Shown: positions 20,858-29,664, counted from the stretch's first letter. The stretch: 64,000 bases of DNA from Nocardiopsis terrae (GCF_014651695.1 NZ_BMXJ01000002.1:793917-857916); one strand, 5' to 3'. Notes: generated by a model from the sequence alone, not told the origin. A program made the numbers and translations.

Positions 20858-21865
20858 GTGCGCAGGAACAAGAAGACCGAGATCCCCATCAAGATCATTT
20901 CGCACCGGGGCGCCTCCGGGCACCGGCCCGAGCACACCCTGGCCTCCTACGAGCTGGGGGCCCGGCACGGCGGCGACTTCATCGAGATGGACCTGGTCGC
21001 CACCAGGGACGGCCACCTGATCTGCCGCCACGAGCAGGAGATCGGCGGGACCACGGACGTGGCCGACCGTCCCGAGTTCGCCGACCGGCGCACCACCCGG
21101 ACCGTCGACGGCCGCGAGGCGGAGGGGTTCTTCGCACAGGACTTCACCCTCGAGGAGATCAGGAGCCTGCGCGCCCGGGAGCGCATGGCCGAGGTCCGTC
21201 CGGACAACGCGGTGATGGACGGGACCTACCAGATCCCGACCCTCCAGGAGGTCGTCGATCTGGCCCTCTCCCTCACCGAGGAACTGGGCCGCCCGATCGG
21301 GATCTACCCCGAGACCAAGCACCCGGCCTACCACGTGGAACAGGGTCTGGAGCTGGAGCCGAAGCTGATCGCCGCGCTGCGCGAGGCGGAGCTGGTCGGC
21401 GAGGAGCCGAAGGTCCCGGTCTTCCTCCAGTCCTTCGAGGCGGAGAGCCTGCGCAAGCTCGCCGAGACCGGGCTGCCCCTGGTGTACCTGATGGGCACCG
21501 AGGACCACTGGCTGCACTACACGACCCCGGACGGCCTGGCCGAGGTGGCGGCGTTCGCGCACGCCATCGGCCCGCACAAGAGCCTGGTCGTGCCGACCGG
21601 CGAGGACGGCTCCCTGGGCGAGCCCACCGACCTGGTCGAGAACGCCCACGAGGCCGGCCTGCTCGTGCACCCCTACACGTTCCGCAGCGAGAACCACTTC
21701 CTCCCCGCCGAGCTGCGCTCGGACGGCGACCCCCACGACTACGGGGGCTTCGCCGCCGAGTACGAGGCCTTCTTCGAGGCCGGGGTGGACGGCGTGTTCT
21801 CCGACTTCTCCCGGCACGCCTTCCTGTGCCGGGAGCACTTCCTGGACCCGCAGCCGGTCGGGTAG
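20858..21865 (+). CDS. Glycerophosphodiester phosphodiesterase (335 aa)
   Basis: TIM-barrel phosphodiesterase hydrolysing glycerophosphodiesters to glycerol 3-phosphate and an alcohol. Conserved strings: IISHRGASGHRPEHTLASYELG near the N-terminus (catalytic His and the HRG/PEHT motif), IEMDLVATRDGHLICRHE (metal-binding Glu/Asp and second His), and GIYPETKHPAYH. The usual SLNPE..-type C-terminal strand HPYTFRSENHFLP is present. No signal peptide is seen, so it is probably cytoplasmic, like the short glpQ/ugpQ-type enzymes but longer. The GTG at 20858 follows CAGGACGG. Confidence 0.9.
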   Translation: MRRNKKTEIPIKIISHRGASGHRPEHTLASYELGARHGGDFIEMDLVATRDGHLICRHEQEIGGTTDVADRPEFADRRTTRTVDGREAEGFFAQDFTLEEIRSLRARERMAEVRPDNAVMDGTYQIPTLQEVVDLALSLTEELGRPIGIYPETKHPAYHVEQGLELEPKLIAALREAELVGEEPKVPVFLQSFEAESLRKLAETGLPLVYLMGTEDHWLHYTTPDGLAEVAAFAHAIGPHKSLVVPTGEDGSLGEPTDLVENAHEAGLLVHPYTFRSENHFLPAELRSDGDPHDYGGFAAEYEAFFEAGVDGVFSDFSRHAFLCREHFLDPQPVG

Positions 21866-21938
21866 AGGCGCGGCCCCGGGCCCGCGCGGGGTCCGGGAGG
21901 CCGCCCGGGCACGGCTCAGCCGCCGCGCCCGGGCGGGG

Positions 21939-23030
21939 TCAGGCCCGACGGACCAGGAGGACGATCCCGCCGATCAGCACGACGGCCACCGCGACCCCGC
22001 CGACGATGAGCGGGGCGGCGCCGTTCGAGGTTTCCTCCTCGTCCGGGCCCCCGTCCCCGGCGTCCTCGTCCGAGCCCCCGTCTCCGGCCGCCTCGGCGTG
22101 GGACCCGCCCCCGGCAGCCTCGACGGCGGAGTCGGGGAGCTGTTCGCCCTCCAGGGGGACCCGCCAGACCTCGGCGCCGGGGCCCTCGGTCCCGGCCATC
22201 AGCGCGGTGCCGTCCGGGGTGAACGCCACCGATTCGCCCTGTTCCGTCTCCGGCAGGTCGAAGGAGCCCACCGAGGCGCCCGGCACCCCGTTGGTCGCGT
22301 CGTAGAGGGTCACGCCCCAGTAGGTGCGGATGGCGTAGCGGCTGCCGTCGGGGCTGAACGCGGCGTCGGTGGCGAACAGCGGGGCGGAGTCGACCCTGCT
22401 CAGGACGTTCTCGCCGTCGGGATCCAGATTCTCCGGGACCGTGTACACACTGCCCGCGAACTCCTTGGACACCACGTACAGGCGTCCGTCCCTCGGGTCG
22501 ATCATCATCCCCTCGGCGTCGCGGCCCCCGTCCTCGTAGGTGAAGGTGAGCACCGCCGGGTCGACGGTCGTGTCGGCCAGGACCTCGGGTTCGGTGAAGT
22601 GGTAGACGCGGACGTTCGGCCAGCTGCCGCCGAAGTTGTCACCGATGTTGCCGACGAAGACCGTCGGTTCGCCCGCGGGGCCCGGACCGACGGTGATCGC
22701 CTCCCAGTCCCGGAGTTCCACGTTCAGGGCGATGGTCGCGACCGTCTCGCCCTCCTCGTTCACCGCGTACACCTCGGGCGCGAAGTCACCGCTGTCGTTG
22801 TGCGTCCACCACACGCCCTCGTGCAGCAGTGAGGGCGCCAGTCCGCTGGACTCGGCGATCCGCCCGTCCTGGAACTCGAAGGCGACCTCCGAACCCTCCG
22901 GCCCCTCGCTGCCGCGCGGGTAGTCGGGGCCGCCCGAACCGCCCTCGGGGTCCACGGAGTCGGCCGTGGCGGGTACCGCCGGGGAGAGTGCGAACAGGAC
23001 GGCCGTGACGAGGGCCAGAGGTCTTCTCAT
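21939..23030 (-). CDS. Membrane-anchored beta-propeller-like secreted protein (363 aa)
   Basis: Signal peptide (MRRPLALVTAVLFALSPAVP, cleavage near ATA) is followed by repeated strand-turn units such as RDWEAITVGP, DAEGMMIDPRDGRLYVVSKE and TDAAFSPDGSRYAIRTYWG, the pattern of a six- or seven-bladed propeller. After an Asp/Glu/Gly-rich linker (about 45 residues) there is one C-terminal membrane helix and a short LLVRRA tail, so the propeller sits outside the cell, tethered to the membrane. The ATG at 23030 is better placed than 23039 relative to the AGG. Ligand or enzyme activity is unknown. Confidence 0.75.
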   Translation of the reverse strand: MRRPLALVTAVLFALSPAVPATADSVDPEGGSGGPDYPRGSEGPEGSEVAFEFQDGRIAESSGLAPSLLHEGVWWTHNDSGDFAPEVYAVNEEGETVATIALNVELRDWEAITVGPGPAGEPTVFVGNIGDNFGGSWPNVRVYHFTEPEVLADTTVDPAVLTFTYEDGGRDAEGMMIDPRDGRLYVVSKEFAGSVYTVPENLDPDGENVLSRVDSAPLFATDAAFSPDGSRYAIRTYWGVTLYDATNGVPGASVGSFDLPETEQGESVAFTPDGTALMAGTEGPGAEVWRVPLEGEQLPDSAVEAAGGGSHAEAAGDGGSDEDAGDGGPDEEETSNGAAPLIVGGVAVAVVLIGGIVLLVRRA

Positions 23031-23123
23031 GCCCGCCATCCTGCCAGGAGAAGTCCCGGGTGGCTTGCACCCGGGTGCGAGCGGGCACATTCGGCTTACA
23101 CGCAGTGCCGCGAGGAGGGACCC

Positions 23124-23843
23124 ATGAGGATCGTCGCCTGTCTCAACGGGGATCGCCGTCCGGGCGCGCACCCGGCCCTGCCCGTGTCCGTCGACCAGCT
23201 CGTCACCGACGCCCGCTCGGCGGTGGCCGCGGGCGCCACCGCCGTGCACATCCACCCGCGCGACCACGGGGGCGCGGAGTCCCTGGAGCCCCAGGTGGTG
23301 TCGGAGCTCATGGAGCGGATGCGCGCCGAGGTCCCGGACGTCCCGGTGTCGCTGACCACGTCCCTGTCCGCGGAGTCCGACCCGTGGCGGCGCTACGACC
23401 TGGTGCAGCGGTGGGCCTCCCCGGCCTTACCGGACTCGGTTTCGGTGAACCTGCACGAAGCGGGTTCGGTGGACCTGATCCAGCTTCTGGGCGACCGCCG
23501 TGTGGCCGTGGAGGCGGGGGTGTGGACGGTGGAGGCCGCGCGGATCCTGCTCGCCACCCGGGTGGAGGTGGCGGCCGTGCTGGTGGAACCGACCCAGGTC
23601 GCGGCGGAGGACGCCCGGCGCAACGCCGACGCGATCAACTCCCTGCTGGACCGGGCGAAGGTGGGCGTCCCCCGCCTGTTGCACGGCGCGGACGCGACGG
23701 CCTGGCCGATGCTGGAGGACGCCCTGGACGCGGGGCTGGACATCCGGATCGGCCTGGAGGACACGATGCGCCTGCCCGACGGTACGGAGGCGCACGACAA
23801 CGCGGCGCTGGTGGCGCACGCGCTCTCGCTGGCCTCCGCCTGA
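23124..23843 (+). CDS. BKACE-family (3-keto-5-aminohexanoate cleavage) enzyme (239 aa)
   Basis: BKACE enzymes are Zn-dependent TIM-barrel proteins that condense beta-keto acids with acetyl-CoA to give acetoacetate and a new CoA ester. Family features: LNGDRRPGAHPALPVS at the N-terminus, TAVHIHPRDHGGAESL (His-x-His metal ligands), and RIGLEDTMRLPDGTEAHDNAAL near the end. At 239 residues it is shorter than the ~275-300 typical, but no motif is missing. GAGGAGGGA precedes the ATG. Substrate specificity within this diverse family cannot be deduced. Confidence 0.85.
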   Translation: MRIVACLNGDRRPGAHPALPVSVDQLVTDARSAVAAGATAVHIHPRDHGGAESLEPQVVSELMERMRAEVPDVPVSLTTSLSAESDPWRRYDLVQRWASPALPDSVSVNLHEAGSVDLIQLLGDRRVAVEAGVWTVEAARILLATRVEVAAVLVEPTQVAAEDARRNADAINSLLDRAKVGVPRLLHGADATAWPMLEDALDAGLDIRIGLEDTMRLPDGTEAHDNAALVAHALSLASA

Positions 23844-23950
23844 ACCGGGGCCGCCCGGTGTCGCGGGCGGGCCCGTGCTCGCCTGCGCCGAGGCAGACGG
23901 GTTCGGGACGCTCGTGTTCGCGCCCGGGGACGGCTGAACGCCCGGCGGCT

Positions 23951-24304
23951 CTACGTCTGCGCTCTTTCGGCCAGTCGGCGTTCGAGCCGCTGCTCGGTGG
24001 CGGAAAGGGCGTCGATGCGCTCCCGGACCGCCTGGAGCCGCTGTTCGTAGAGGGCGAGGGCCTCGGCGCAATCGGGTTCGCGGACCAGGTCGAGTTCGAG
24101 GCAGGCCCGCAGTTCCCGGATGTCCTGCGAGGTCAGGCCGGATTCGAGTAGGAGGCGGATGTTACGCACCCGTTCGACCGCTTCGGCCCCGTACTCCCGG
24201 TAGCCGTTGGCCGCCCGTTCGGAGGCGAGCAGACCGCGCTGTTCGTAGTACCGCAGGGACCGGGTGCTGGCCCCCGTGCGTTCGGCGAGTTCTCCGATGC
24301 GCAT
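23951..24304 (-). CDS. MerR-family transcriptional regulator (117 aa)
   Basis: Starts MRIGELAERTGASTRSLRYYEQRGLLASERAANGYR, the textbook MerR winged helix, followed by a dimerising helix (residues ~75-117, ALYEQRLQAVRERIDALSATEQRLERR). No extra Cys pair or ligand-binding domain, so the effector is unclear. It lies 105 bases downstream of, and is read in the same direction as, the efflux gene at 24410; the promoter of that gene carries a MerR-type dyad (25645-25666), so this protein probably controls the operon and itself. Confidence 0.9.
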   Translation of the reverse strand: MRIGELAERTGASTRSLRYYEQRGLLASERAANGYREYGAEAVERVRNIRLLLESGLTSQDIRELRACLELDLVREPDCAEALALYEQRLQAVRERIDALSATEQRLERRLAERAQT

Positions 24305-24409
24305 ACCGTCTCCGTTCCCGTCAACGAGTGCTGCTGCGGACACGTGTTCCGAGGCGGCTCCGCGGGCACGCGCCGGCGTCACACGTACCCGCGAGCCTAC
24401 GGGCGCCGC

Positions 24410-25630
24410 TCAGTCCGCGTCGGCCCGACTCGGTTCGGCGGGCGTCGGGGCCGAGGTGGGGAACCACCGGACGGAGAGCGCCATGACCGCGAGTGCGGCC
24501 AGGCCGATGACGGTGGCGACGAGCGGCACCCCCGAGCCTCCGGCTCCGGCGACGACCGTGCCGCCCACGGCGCCCGCCACCGCGGTGCCCACGTAGAGCC
24601 CGCCGGTGTTCAGGGCCAGGGCCTCGGTACCCGCGTCCCCGGCCAGACGGAGGAGGCGGGCGTTCATCGGGGCGGCGAACCCCCAGGCCGCGAACCCCCA
24701 CAGGGCCAGCACGCACCCCAGGGTCCACACCGGGGCAGCGCCCGCGCCGAACTGTCCGAGGAAGGTCAGGGCCAGACTGGTCGCGACCATGCCGCCGAAG
24801 GCGGCGAGCAGGACGCGGTCGGCGCCCCAGAGGTCGGTGGCCCGCCCGCACAGGAGGGTACCGACCGCTCCGGCCGCCCCCACCACCGCGATCAGGGGGG
24901 ACAGGGCGGCCCCTGTGGCCCCGGTGAGGTCCAGGGTGATCGGGGCGATATAGGTGTAGGTCATGAACCCGCAGGTGGCGCCCATGACGGTGCCGGTGAC
25001 GCAGAGCAGGAGGGCCGGGCGGCCCAGGTGGCGCAACTGCTCGCGGACCCCGGTCTCCGGCGCCCCGGGCAGTCCGGGCAGGCGCAGGGCCGAGGCGGCG
25101 AGGACCGCGCAGGTGAGCAGGGCCACGGCCACGAAGGCCGAACGCCATCCGAGGGCGGAGCCCAGGAATGCGCCGATCGGCACCCCGAGGAACAGGGCCA
25201 CGGTCAGACCCGCAGCGACCGCCCCCACGGCGCGTCCGGTCCGCTCGGGCGGGGCGAGCCGGGCAGCCATGGAGAAGGCGGCCGGGGTGAGGGTCGCGGC
25301 GATCAGTGCGGCGACCACGCGCATCGCCATCAGGACGGCGTAGGTGGGGGCGAGGGCGGTCACCAGGTTGGCGAGTGCGAACAGGGCGAGCCCGACGAGG
25401 AGGAGGGCCCGGCGGGGCGCCCGTGCGGTGGCCACCGCCAGCGGTGGGGCCGCCACGGCGTAGGTGAGGGAGAAGACCGTCACCAGTTGTCCGGCGACGG
25501 CGACGCTGACGTCGAGGTCCTGGGCGATGGCCGGCAGGAGTCCGGCGATGACGAGGTCGTCGGTACCGACCGCGAAGGCGGTCAGGGCCAGGCACGCCAA
25601 CCAGCCGGAGCGGAGTGTGTGAGTGGGCAT
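24410..25630 (-). CDS. DHA1-family (AraJ-like) major facilitator efflux protein (406 aa)
   Basis: Twelve predicted helices; N-terminal part reads FAVGTDDLVIAGLLPAIAQDLDVSVAVAGQLVTVFSLTYAVAAP, the sequence class of AraJ/Cmr-type sugar or drug exporters. The ATG at 25630 is six to eight bases behind a -10-like TCTAGC with no ribosome-binding site, suggesting a leaderless message. The promoter has a 19-bp spacer with a MerR dyad, linking it to the MerR gene downstream. Substrate unknown. Confidence 0.88.
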   Translation of the reverse strand: MPTHTLRSGWLACLALTAFAVGTDDLVIAGLLPAIAQDLDVSVAVAGQLVTVFSLTYAVAAPPLAVATARAPRRALLLVGLALFALANLVTALAPTYAVLMAMRVVAALIAATLTPAAFSMAARLAPPERTGRAVGAVAAGLTVALFLGVPIGAFLGSALGWRSAFVAVALLTCAVLAASALRLPGLPGAPETGVREQLRHLGRPALLLCVTGTVMGATCGFMTYTYIAPITLDLTGATGAALSPLIAVVGAAGAVGTLLCGRATDLWGADRVLLAAFGGMVATSLALTFLGQFGAGAAPVWTLGCVLALWGFAAWGFAAPMNARLLRLAGDAGTEALALNTGGLYVGTAVAGAVGGTVVAGAGGSGVPLVATVIGLAALAVMALSVRWFPTSAPTPAEPSRADAD

Positions 25631-25638
25631 GGCGGCAC

Positions 25639-25669
25639 GCTAGAACCCTGACACGGGCGTCAGGGTCAA
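25639..25669 (-). promoter_or_regulatory. MerR-type promoter/operator of the efflux operon
   Basis: Read leftward: -35 TTGACC (25669-25664), a 19-base spacer, -10-like TCTAGC (25644-25639). A perfect dyad ACCCTGAC-N6-GTCAGGGT (25645-25666) fills the spacer. Overlong 19-bp spacers with a centred dyad are the hallmark of MerR-activated promoters, which need DNA untwisting by the regulator. Confidence 0.85.
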
Positions 25670-25721
25670 GCCGGGAGGGACCGCGCGGCCGTGTGAGAAG
25701 ACGGGGGCGTGGAGTTCGGGC

Positions 25722-25820
25722 TCAGCCGAGCAGGGCGCCCAGGACCACGATGAGCATGATCGAGCCGAGCACCACGGGCAGCAGCCAGCGCTGCTTGCGG
25801 TTGTTGGTGAGCATGCTCAT
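25722..25820 (-). CDS. 32-residue membrane microprotein coupled to thpR
   Basis: ATG at 25820 overlaps the stop of thpR (ATGA), so it can be translated by reinitiation. It encodes MSMLTNNRKQRWLLPVVLG followed by a hydrophobic stretch ending ALLG: a short basic N-terminus and one transmembrane helix (residues ~13-31). Too short to be recognised as a family; the tight coupling and third-codon G/C preference support it as real. Confidence 0.6.
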   Translation of the reverse strand: MSMLTNNRKQRWLLPVVLGSIMLIVVLGALLG

Positions 25821-26398
25821 GACGTGCCCCGCTCCGGTGCTCGTTGGGAATCGCTACCCCAGAGTAGACCCCAGGTCCGAACGGTCCGGTAGCGGTCGGG
25901 GTCCCCCGGTCGGCTCTCCACGAGGTCGACCCGGTCCACTGACCAGTCGGCGGAGGGCGCGGGGCCGAGTGCGCGCAGGGTCTCGGCGGCGTCCCGGGGC
26001 GGCCTGGCCCTGGCCAGGGTGATGTGCGGCACGAAGGGACGTGACGCGACGGGCACGCCCGTGGCACGAGCGGCCTCCCCCAGGACCTCGGCGAGCTCGT
26101 GGAGCCCCTCCCCGCCGACCCCGGCCCAGAGCACCGCGGCCCGATCGGCCCGGAGGGGGAAGGTGCCCCAGTCCTCCAGCGAGAGGTCGAGGGCGGGACG
26201 GCCCGCCAGCGCGCGGTCCAGTGCCCGGGTGAGTTCGGGGAGCCGTCCCCCGACCTCACCGAGGAAGACCAGGGTGAGGTGCCGTTCCCGCGGGGGGCTC
26301 CAGCGCAGTCCCCGGGCCGTGGGCCGGGCCGCGCGCACCGCGGACTCCAGTTGTCCGCGAACCGGCGGCGACGGCCACAGCGCGACGAAGAGGCTCAT
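25817..26398 (-). CDS. thpR: RNA 2',3'-cyclic phosphodiesterase (2'-5' RNA ligase family, 193 aa)
   Basis: 2H-phosphoesterase, defined by two His-x-Thr motifs: H40-L-T42 in RHLTLVFLG and H125-I-T127 in PHITLARAR, separated by ~85 residues as expected. MSLFVALWPSPPVRGQLE is the usual beginning. The enzyme opens 2',3'-cyclic phosphates on RNA ends; the physiological role in bacteria is unclear. The stop codon overlaps the start of a 32-residue gene. Confidence 0.9.
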   Translation of the reverse strand: MSLFVALWPSPPVRGQLESAVRAARPTARGLRWSPPRERHLTLVFLGEVGGRLPELTRALDRALAGRPALDLSLEDWGTFPLRADRAAVLWAGVGGEGLHELAEVLGEAARATGVPVASRPFVPHITLARARPPRDAAETLRALGPAPSADWSVDRVDLVESRPGDPDRYRTVRTWGLLWGSDSQRAPERGTS

Positions 26399-26501
26399 GG
26401 GGGCATCCTCCCACCGGTGGCCGGGGCTCCGAAGGGCCGTGCTCGCCGTGACGTCCGCCGGGACGGGCGCGGCGGCGCCGGCGGTTCTCGACCGGAATCC
26501 G

Positions 26502-27935
26502 TCAATGCCGTAGGTCGGCGCTCCGCTGCGGCTCGGTCCCCCGGTCGGGAAGTTCCCGGGCGGCGGCCTCTTCCGGGGGCCGGACGCTCAACTGCTGCGG
26601 CGCCGCGTGCTCGGCCCCACCGGCCCGCCCGGTCCTTCCGTCCTCCTCGGGCTCCCCGGACGCCTCGGTTCTCCCTGCCGCGTCGGTACGCGCAGCTCGC
26701 CGTTTCCGGGGCAGCAGCTCCCGCGCCCGGACGTCCTTGACCCTCATCAGCAGCACGGAGATCACACCGACCACCGCGATGGTCACCACGCCGCCGGCGG
26801 TCAGGCTGGCCTGGGGGCCGAAGGCGTCGGCGATCAGGCCCACCACCGGGGCTCCGATCGGGGCCACACCCATGAACACCAGCAGGAACATGCTCATCGC
26901 GCGGCCGCGCATCTGCGGGTCGACGCTGAGCTGGAAGGTGGCGTTGAGCGTGGTCACGAAGGTCATGAAGAGCACTCCCATCGGCACCAGGACCAGGACG
27001 AACGCCACGTAACCGGGCATCAGGCCCGCGGCGAGCTGGGCCGCGCCGAAGCCCATCGAACCGACCAGCACCAGCCGCAGCCGCGGGTACTCGCGGCGGG
27101 CGGCCAGGAGGGCGCCGGCCAGGGCGCCCACGGCGAGCGCCGCGGCGGCGACCCCGAAGGCCTCGGCCCCGGTCTCGAACACGTTGTTGACCATCAGGGC
27201 GATCTGGTTCTGCACGTTCGCGCCGAAGAACTGCACGGCGGCGGCGAGGACCAGCAGCAGCACCAGGTCGTGTCTGCCCCCGATGTACCGGAGCCCCTCC
27301 CGGATCTGCCCCTTGCCCCGCGGCATGCGCTCGGTGGGGTTGAGGTCGGCGGTGCGGATCATCAGCAGGGCGACGATCGTGAAGGCGAACGAGAGCCCGT
27401 TGATCATGAAGACGGGGCCGCTGCCGATCAGCCCGATGAGCAGCCCGGCGACGGCGGGGCCGGTGACCCGGCCGAGCTGGAAGCTGGCGCTGTTCAGGGC
27501 GATCGCGTTGGGCAGCATCTCCCGGTCGACCATCTCCGGGACGAAGGCCTGCCGTCCCGGGTTGTCGAGCACGGTGATCATGCCCAGGCCGAAGGCGAAC
27601 AGGTAGACGTGCCAGACCTCGGCGGCGCCGAGTGTGGCCAGCACGCCCAGGGCGACCGCGAGCACGCCCATGGTGGACTGGGTGAGGACCAGCAGTCTGC
27701 GCTTGTCGAAGCGGTCCACCATGGCGCCGCCCCAGAGCCCGAAGAGGAGCATGGGCAGGAACTGCAGGGCCGTGGTCATCCCCAGCGCGATGCCGCTGCC
27801 GCCGCTGAGCTGGAGGACCAGCCAGTCCTGGGCGATGCGCTGCATCCAGGTGCCGGGGTTGGAGACGAGCTGGCCGAGGGCGTAGATCCGGTAGTTGCGG
27901 ACGGCCAGGGAACGGAACATCGCGATACGGCGCAT
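26502..27935 (-). CDS. Major facilitator transporter, EntS/MFS_3-like (477 aa)
   Basis: Twelve helices, beginning MRRIAMFRSLAVRNYRIYALGQLVSNPGTWMQRIAQDWLVLQL, typical of the MFS_3 group that includes the enterobactin exporter EntS. The cytoplasmic C-terminal tail (~65 residues, rich in Arg, Glu, Gly) is longer than usual. The ATG at 27935 (GTG immediately before it is possible) is served by GGGGAGGGA, which is buried in a perfect 10-bp hairpin (27939-27972). Probably exports a small molecule, substrate unknown. Confidence 0.87.
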   Translation of the reverse strand: MRRIAMFRSLAVRNYRIYALGQLVSNPGTWMQRIAQDWLVLQLSGGSGIALGMTTALQFLPMLLFGLWGGAMVDRFDKRRLLVLTQSTMGVLAVALGVLATLGAAEVWHVYLFAFGLGMITVLDNPGRQAFVPEMVDREMLPNAIALNSASFQLGRVTGPAVAGLLIGLIGSGPVFMINGLSFAFTIVALLMIRTADLNPTERMPRGKGQIREGLRYIGGRHDLVLLLVLAAAVQFFGANVQNQIALMVNNVFETGAEAFGVAAAALAVGALAGALLAARREYPRLRLVLVGSMGFGAAQLAAGLMPGYVAFVLVLVPMGVLFMTFVTTLNATFQLSVDPQMRGRAMSMFLLVFMGVAPIGAPVVGLIADAFGPQASLTAGGVVTIAVVGVISVLLMRVKDVRARELLPRKRRAARTDAAGRTEASGEPEEDGRTGRAGGAEHAAPQQLSVRPPEEAAARELPDRGTEPQRSADLRH

Positions 27936-27938
27936 CAC

Positions 27939-27972
27939 TCCCTCCCCGTGGCGGCTTCGCGCCGGGGAGGGA
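27939..27972 (-). promoter_or_regulatory. Hairpin masking the ribosome-binding site of the 26502-27935 transporter
   Basis: In the leftward mRNA the 5' arm is bases 27972-27963 and the 3' arm is 27948-27939, a perfect 10-bp pairing with a 14-base loop that has its own small inner stem. The 3' arm is the ribosome-binding site CGGGGAGGGA, ending three bases before the ATG. Such occlusion would shut translation unless the stem is opened. Confidence 0.65.
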
Positions 27973-28015
27973 CTGAAACGACCACCGTGGAGTGGATTCG
28001 GGGGCAGAGAAGTAA

Positions 28016-28048
28016 ACGGCGTTGACTCATCATCTGTGCCAACGCCGT
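28016..28048. promoter_or_regulatory. Inverted repeat in the transporter promoter region
   Basis: ACGGCGTTG (28016-28024) and CAACGCCGT (28040-28048) form a 9-bp inverted repeat around 15 bases. On the minus strand TTGGCA and TTTACT around it resemble a promoter for the gene starting at 27935, so the repeat may be an operator; it could also terminate the purine permease message ending at 28099. Confidence 0.4.
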
Positions 28049-28098
28049 CCACCGGGCCCCGCATTCCCCGGGGCGGAGGGGCCGCCCCGGGGACCGGA

Positions 28099-29556
28099 TC
28101 AGCTGATCAACGCGGAGATCGGCGCCTCCGCGAAGTGGATCAGGAAGATCACCGAGATCAGCCAGAGGAGGGGGTGCACCCGGCGGCCCCGCCCCGTGAC
28201 CAGCATGACGAAGGCGTAGCCGAGCAGGCCGAACCCGATTCCGTTCGCGATCGAGTAGGTGAACGGCATCATGATGATCGCCAGGAAGGAACCGATGCCG
28301 ATCGCCGGGTCCTTGAAGTCGATCCCGGTCACCTGGGTCATCATCATGAACCCGACGATGACCAGGACCGGGGTGGCCGCCTCGAAGGGGACCAGGGTGA
28401 CCAGCGGGGTGAAGAGCGTCGAGACGAGGAACATCGCGCCCGTGACGATCGGGGCGACGCCCGTGCGCGCGCCCTCACCGACGCCCGCCGCGGACTCGGC
28501 GTAGAGGGTGGCGACCGAGGCGGAGCCGATACCGCCGAGGAGGGTGCCGAAGGCGTCAGCGGTCAGGACGCCGCGGGCGCCCTCGATGTTGCCGTCCTCG
28601 TCGGCCAGGTCGCCCTGGTGGGCGACGCCGACCATGGTGCCCATGGTGTCGAAGAAGTCGGCCAGGAGCAGCGTGAAGACCAGCATCACGACGGTGGCGA
28701 CGCCGACGTCGGAGAAGCGGCCGGCGAGGCCGCCCTCGGCGAACAGGCCGAGGAGGGAGAGGTCGGGCAGGGCGATCAGGTCGCCCGCGCTGGTGGGCAG
28801 GCTCGGGACGGTCAGCCCCCAGCCGAGGCGGTCGCCTCCGTCGCCCAGGAGGGTCTCGACCGCGATCGCGATGACGGTGGTGACCACGATGCCGATGAGG
28901 AGGGCGCCGCGCACGTTGCGCACGTAGAGGGCGATGCTCAGCAGCAGGCCGATGACGAAGATCAGGATCGGCCAGCCGTTGAGGCCGCCCGAGCCGAGCT
29001 GGACCGGGGTGCCGTCGCCGGCCTGTACGAAACCGGCGTTGACCAGCCCGATCAGGGCGAGGAAGAGACCCACGCCGACGGCGATCGCGACCTTCAGGCC
29101 GGGCGGGATCGCGGCGAAGACCGCGGTACGGAAACCGGTCAGCACCAGGATGAGGAGCAGGACGCCCTCGATGATGATCAGCAGGAACACGTCCGCCCAG
29201 GGCATGAGCGGCGCGATGCCGTAGGCGACGACGGCGTTCAGGCCCATGCCCGCCGCGATGGCGAACGGGTAGCGGCTGACGACGCCCATGAGGACACAGG
29301 ACAGCGCGGCGACCAGGGCGGTCATCGCGGCGACGCCGGGGATGCCCAGGGTCTCGCCGTTGACGTCCTCGGCGGTGCCGATGATCAGCGGGTTGAGGAC
29401 GACGATGTAGGCCATGGCGAAGAAGGTCGCCAGACCGCCGCGGATCTCGGTGCCGAGGGTCGAGCCGCGCTCGGAGATGCGGAAGAAGCCGCCCGAGCCC
29501 TTGGGGACTCGGTCCTGGGCGGGTACGTCGGAGGGGGATGGATTCGGTGAGTTCAC
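28099..29556 (-). CDS. NCS2/AzgA-like purine permease (485 aa)
   Basis: Transporter of the nucleobase-cation symporter 2 superfamily, AzgA-like branch (adenine, guanine or hypoxanthine uptake). GTEIRGGLATFFAMAYIVVLNPLI at the N-terminus, FAIAAGMGLNAVVAYG, and the paired LLADFFDTMGTMVGVA and GIGSASVATLYAESAAGVGEGARTG motifs are characteristic. About 13-14 helices. The GTG at 29556 (VNSPNPSPSDVP) is used since the frame upstream is not conserved. Substrate preference not certain. Confidence 0.9.
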   Translation of the reverse strand: MNSPNPSPSDVPAQDRVPKGSGGFFRISERGSTLGTEIRGGLATFFAMAYIVVLNPLIIGTAEDVNGETLGIPGVAAMTALVAALSCVLMGVVSRYPFAIAAGMGLNAVVAYGIAPLMPWADVFLLIIIEGVLLLILVLTGFRTAVFAAIPPGLKVAIAVGVGLFLALIGLVNAGFVQAGDGTPVQLGSGGLNGWPILIFVIGLLLSIALYVRNVRGALLIGIVVTTVIAIAVETLLGDGGDRLGWGLTVPSLPTSAGDLIALPDLSLLGLFAEGGLAGRFSDVGVATVVMLVFTLLLADFFDTMGTMVGVAHQGDLADEDGNIEGARGVLTADAFGTLLGGIGSASVATLYAESAAGVGEGARTGVAPIVTGAMFLVSTLFTPLVTLVPFEAATPVLVIVGFMMMTQVTGIDFKDPAIGIGSFLAIIMMPFTYSIANGIGFGLLGYAFVMLVTGRGRRVHPLLWLISVIFLIHFAEAPISALIS

Positions 29557-29664
29557 GTCGTCAGCCTGACCTGGTCGTGTTACTGGACAACAAGGATTCT
29601 GCGCCAGATTAGTTGCATCTTCGTACAACACAGGCCACGTGTTTCACATCAGTTTCATAGAAAA

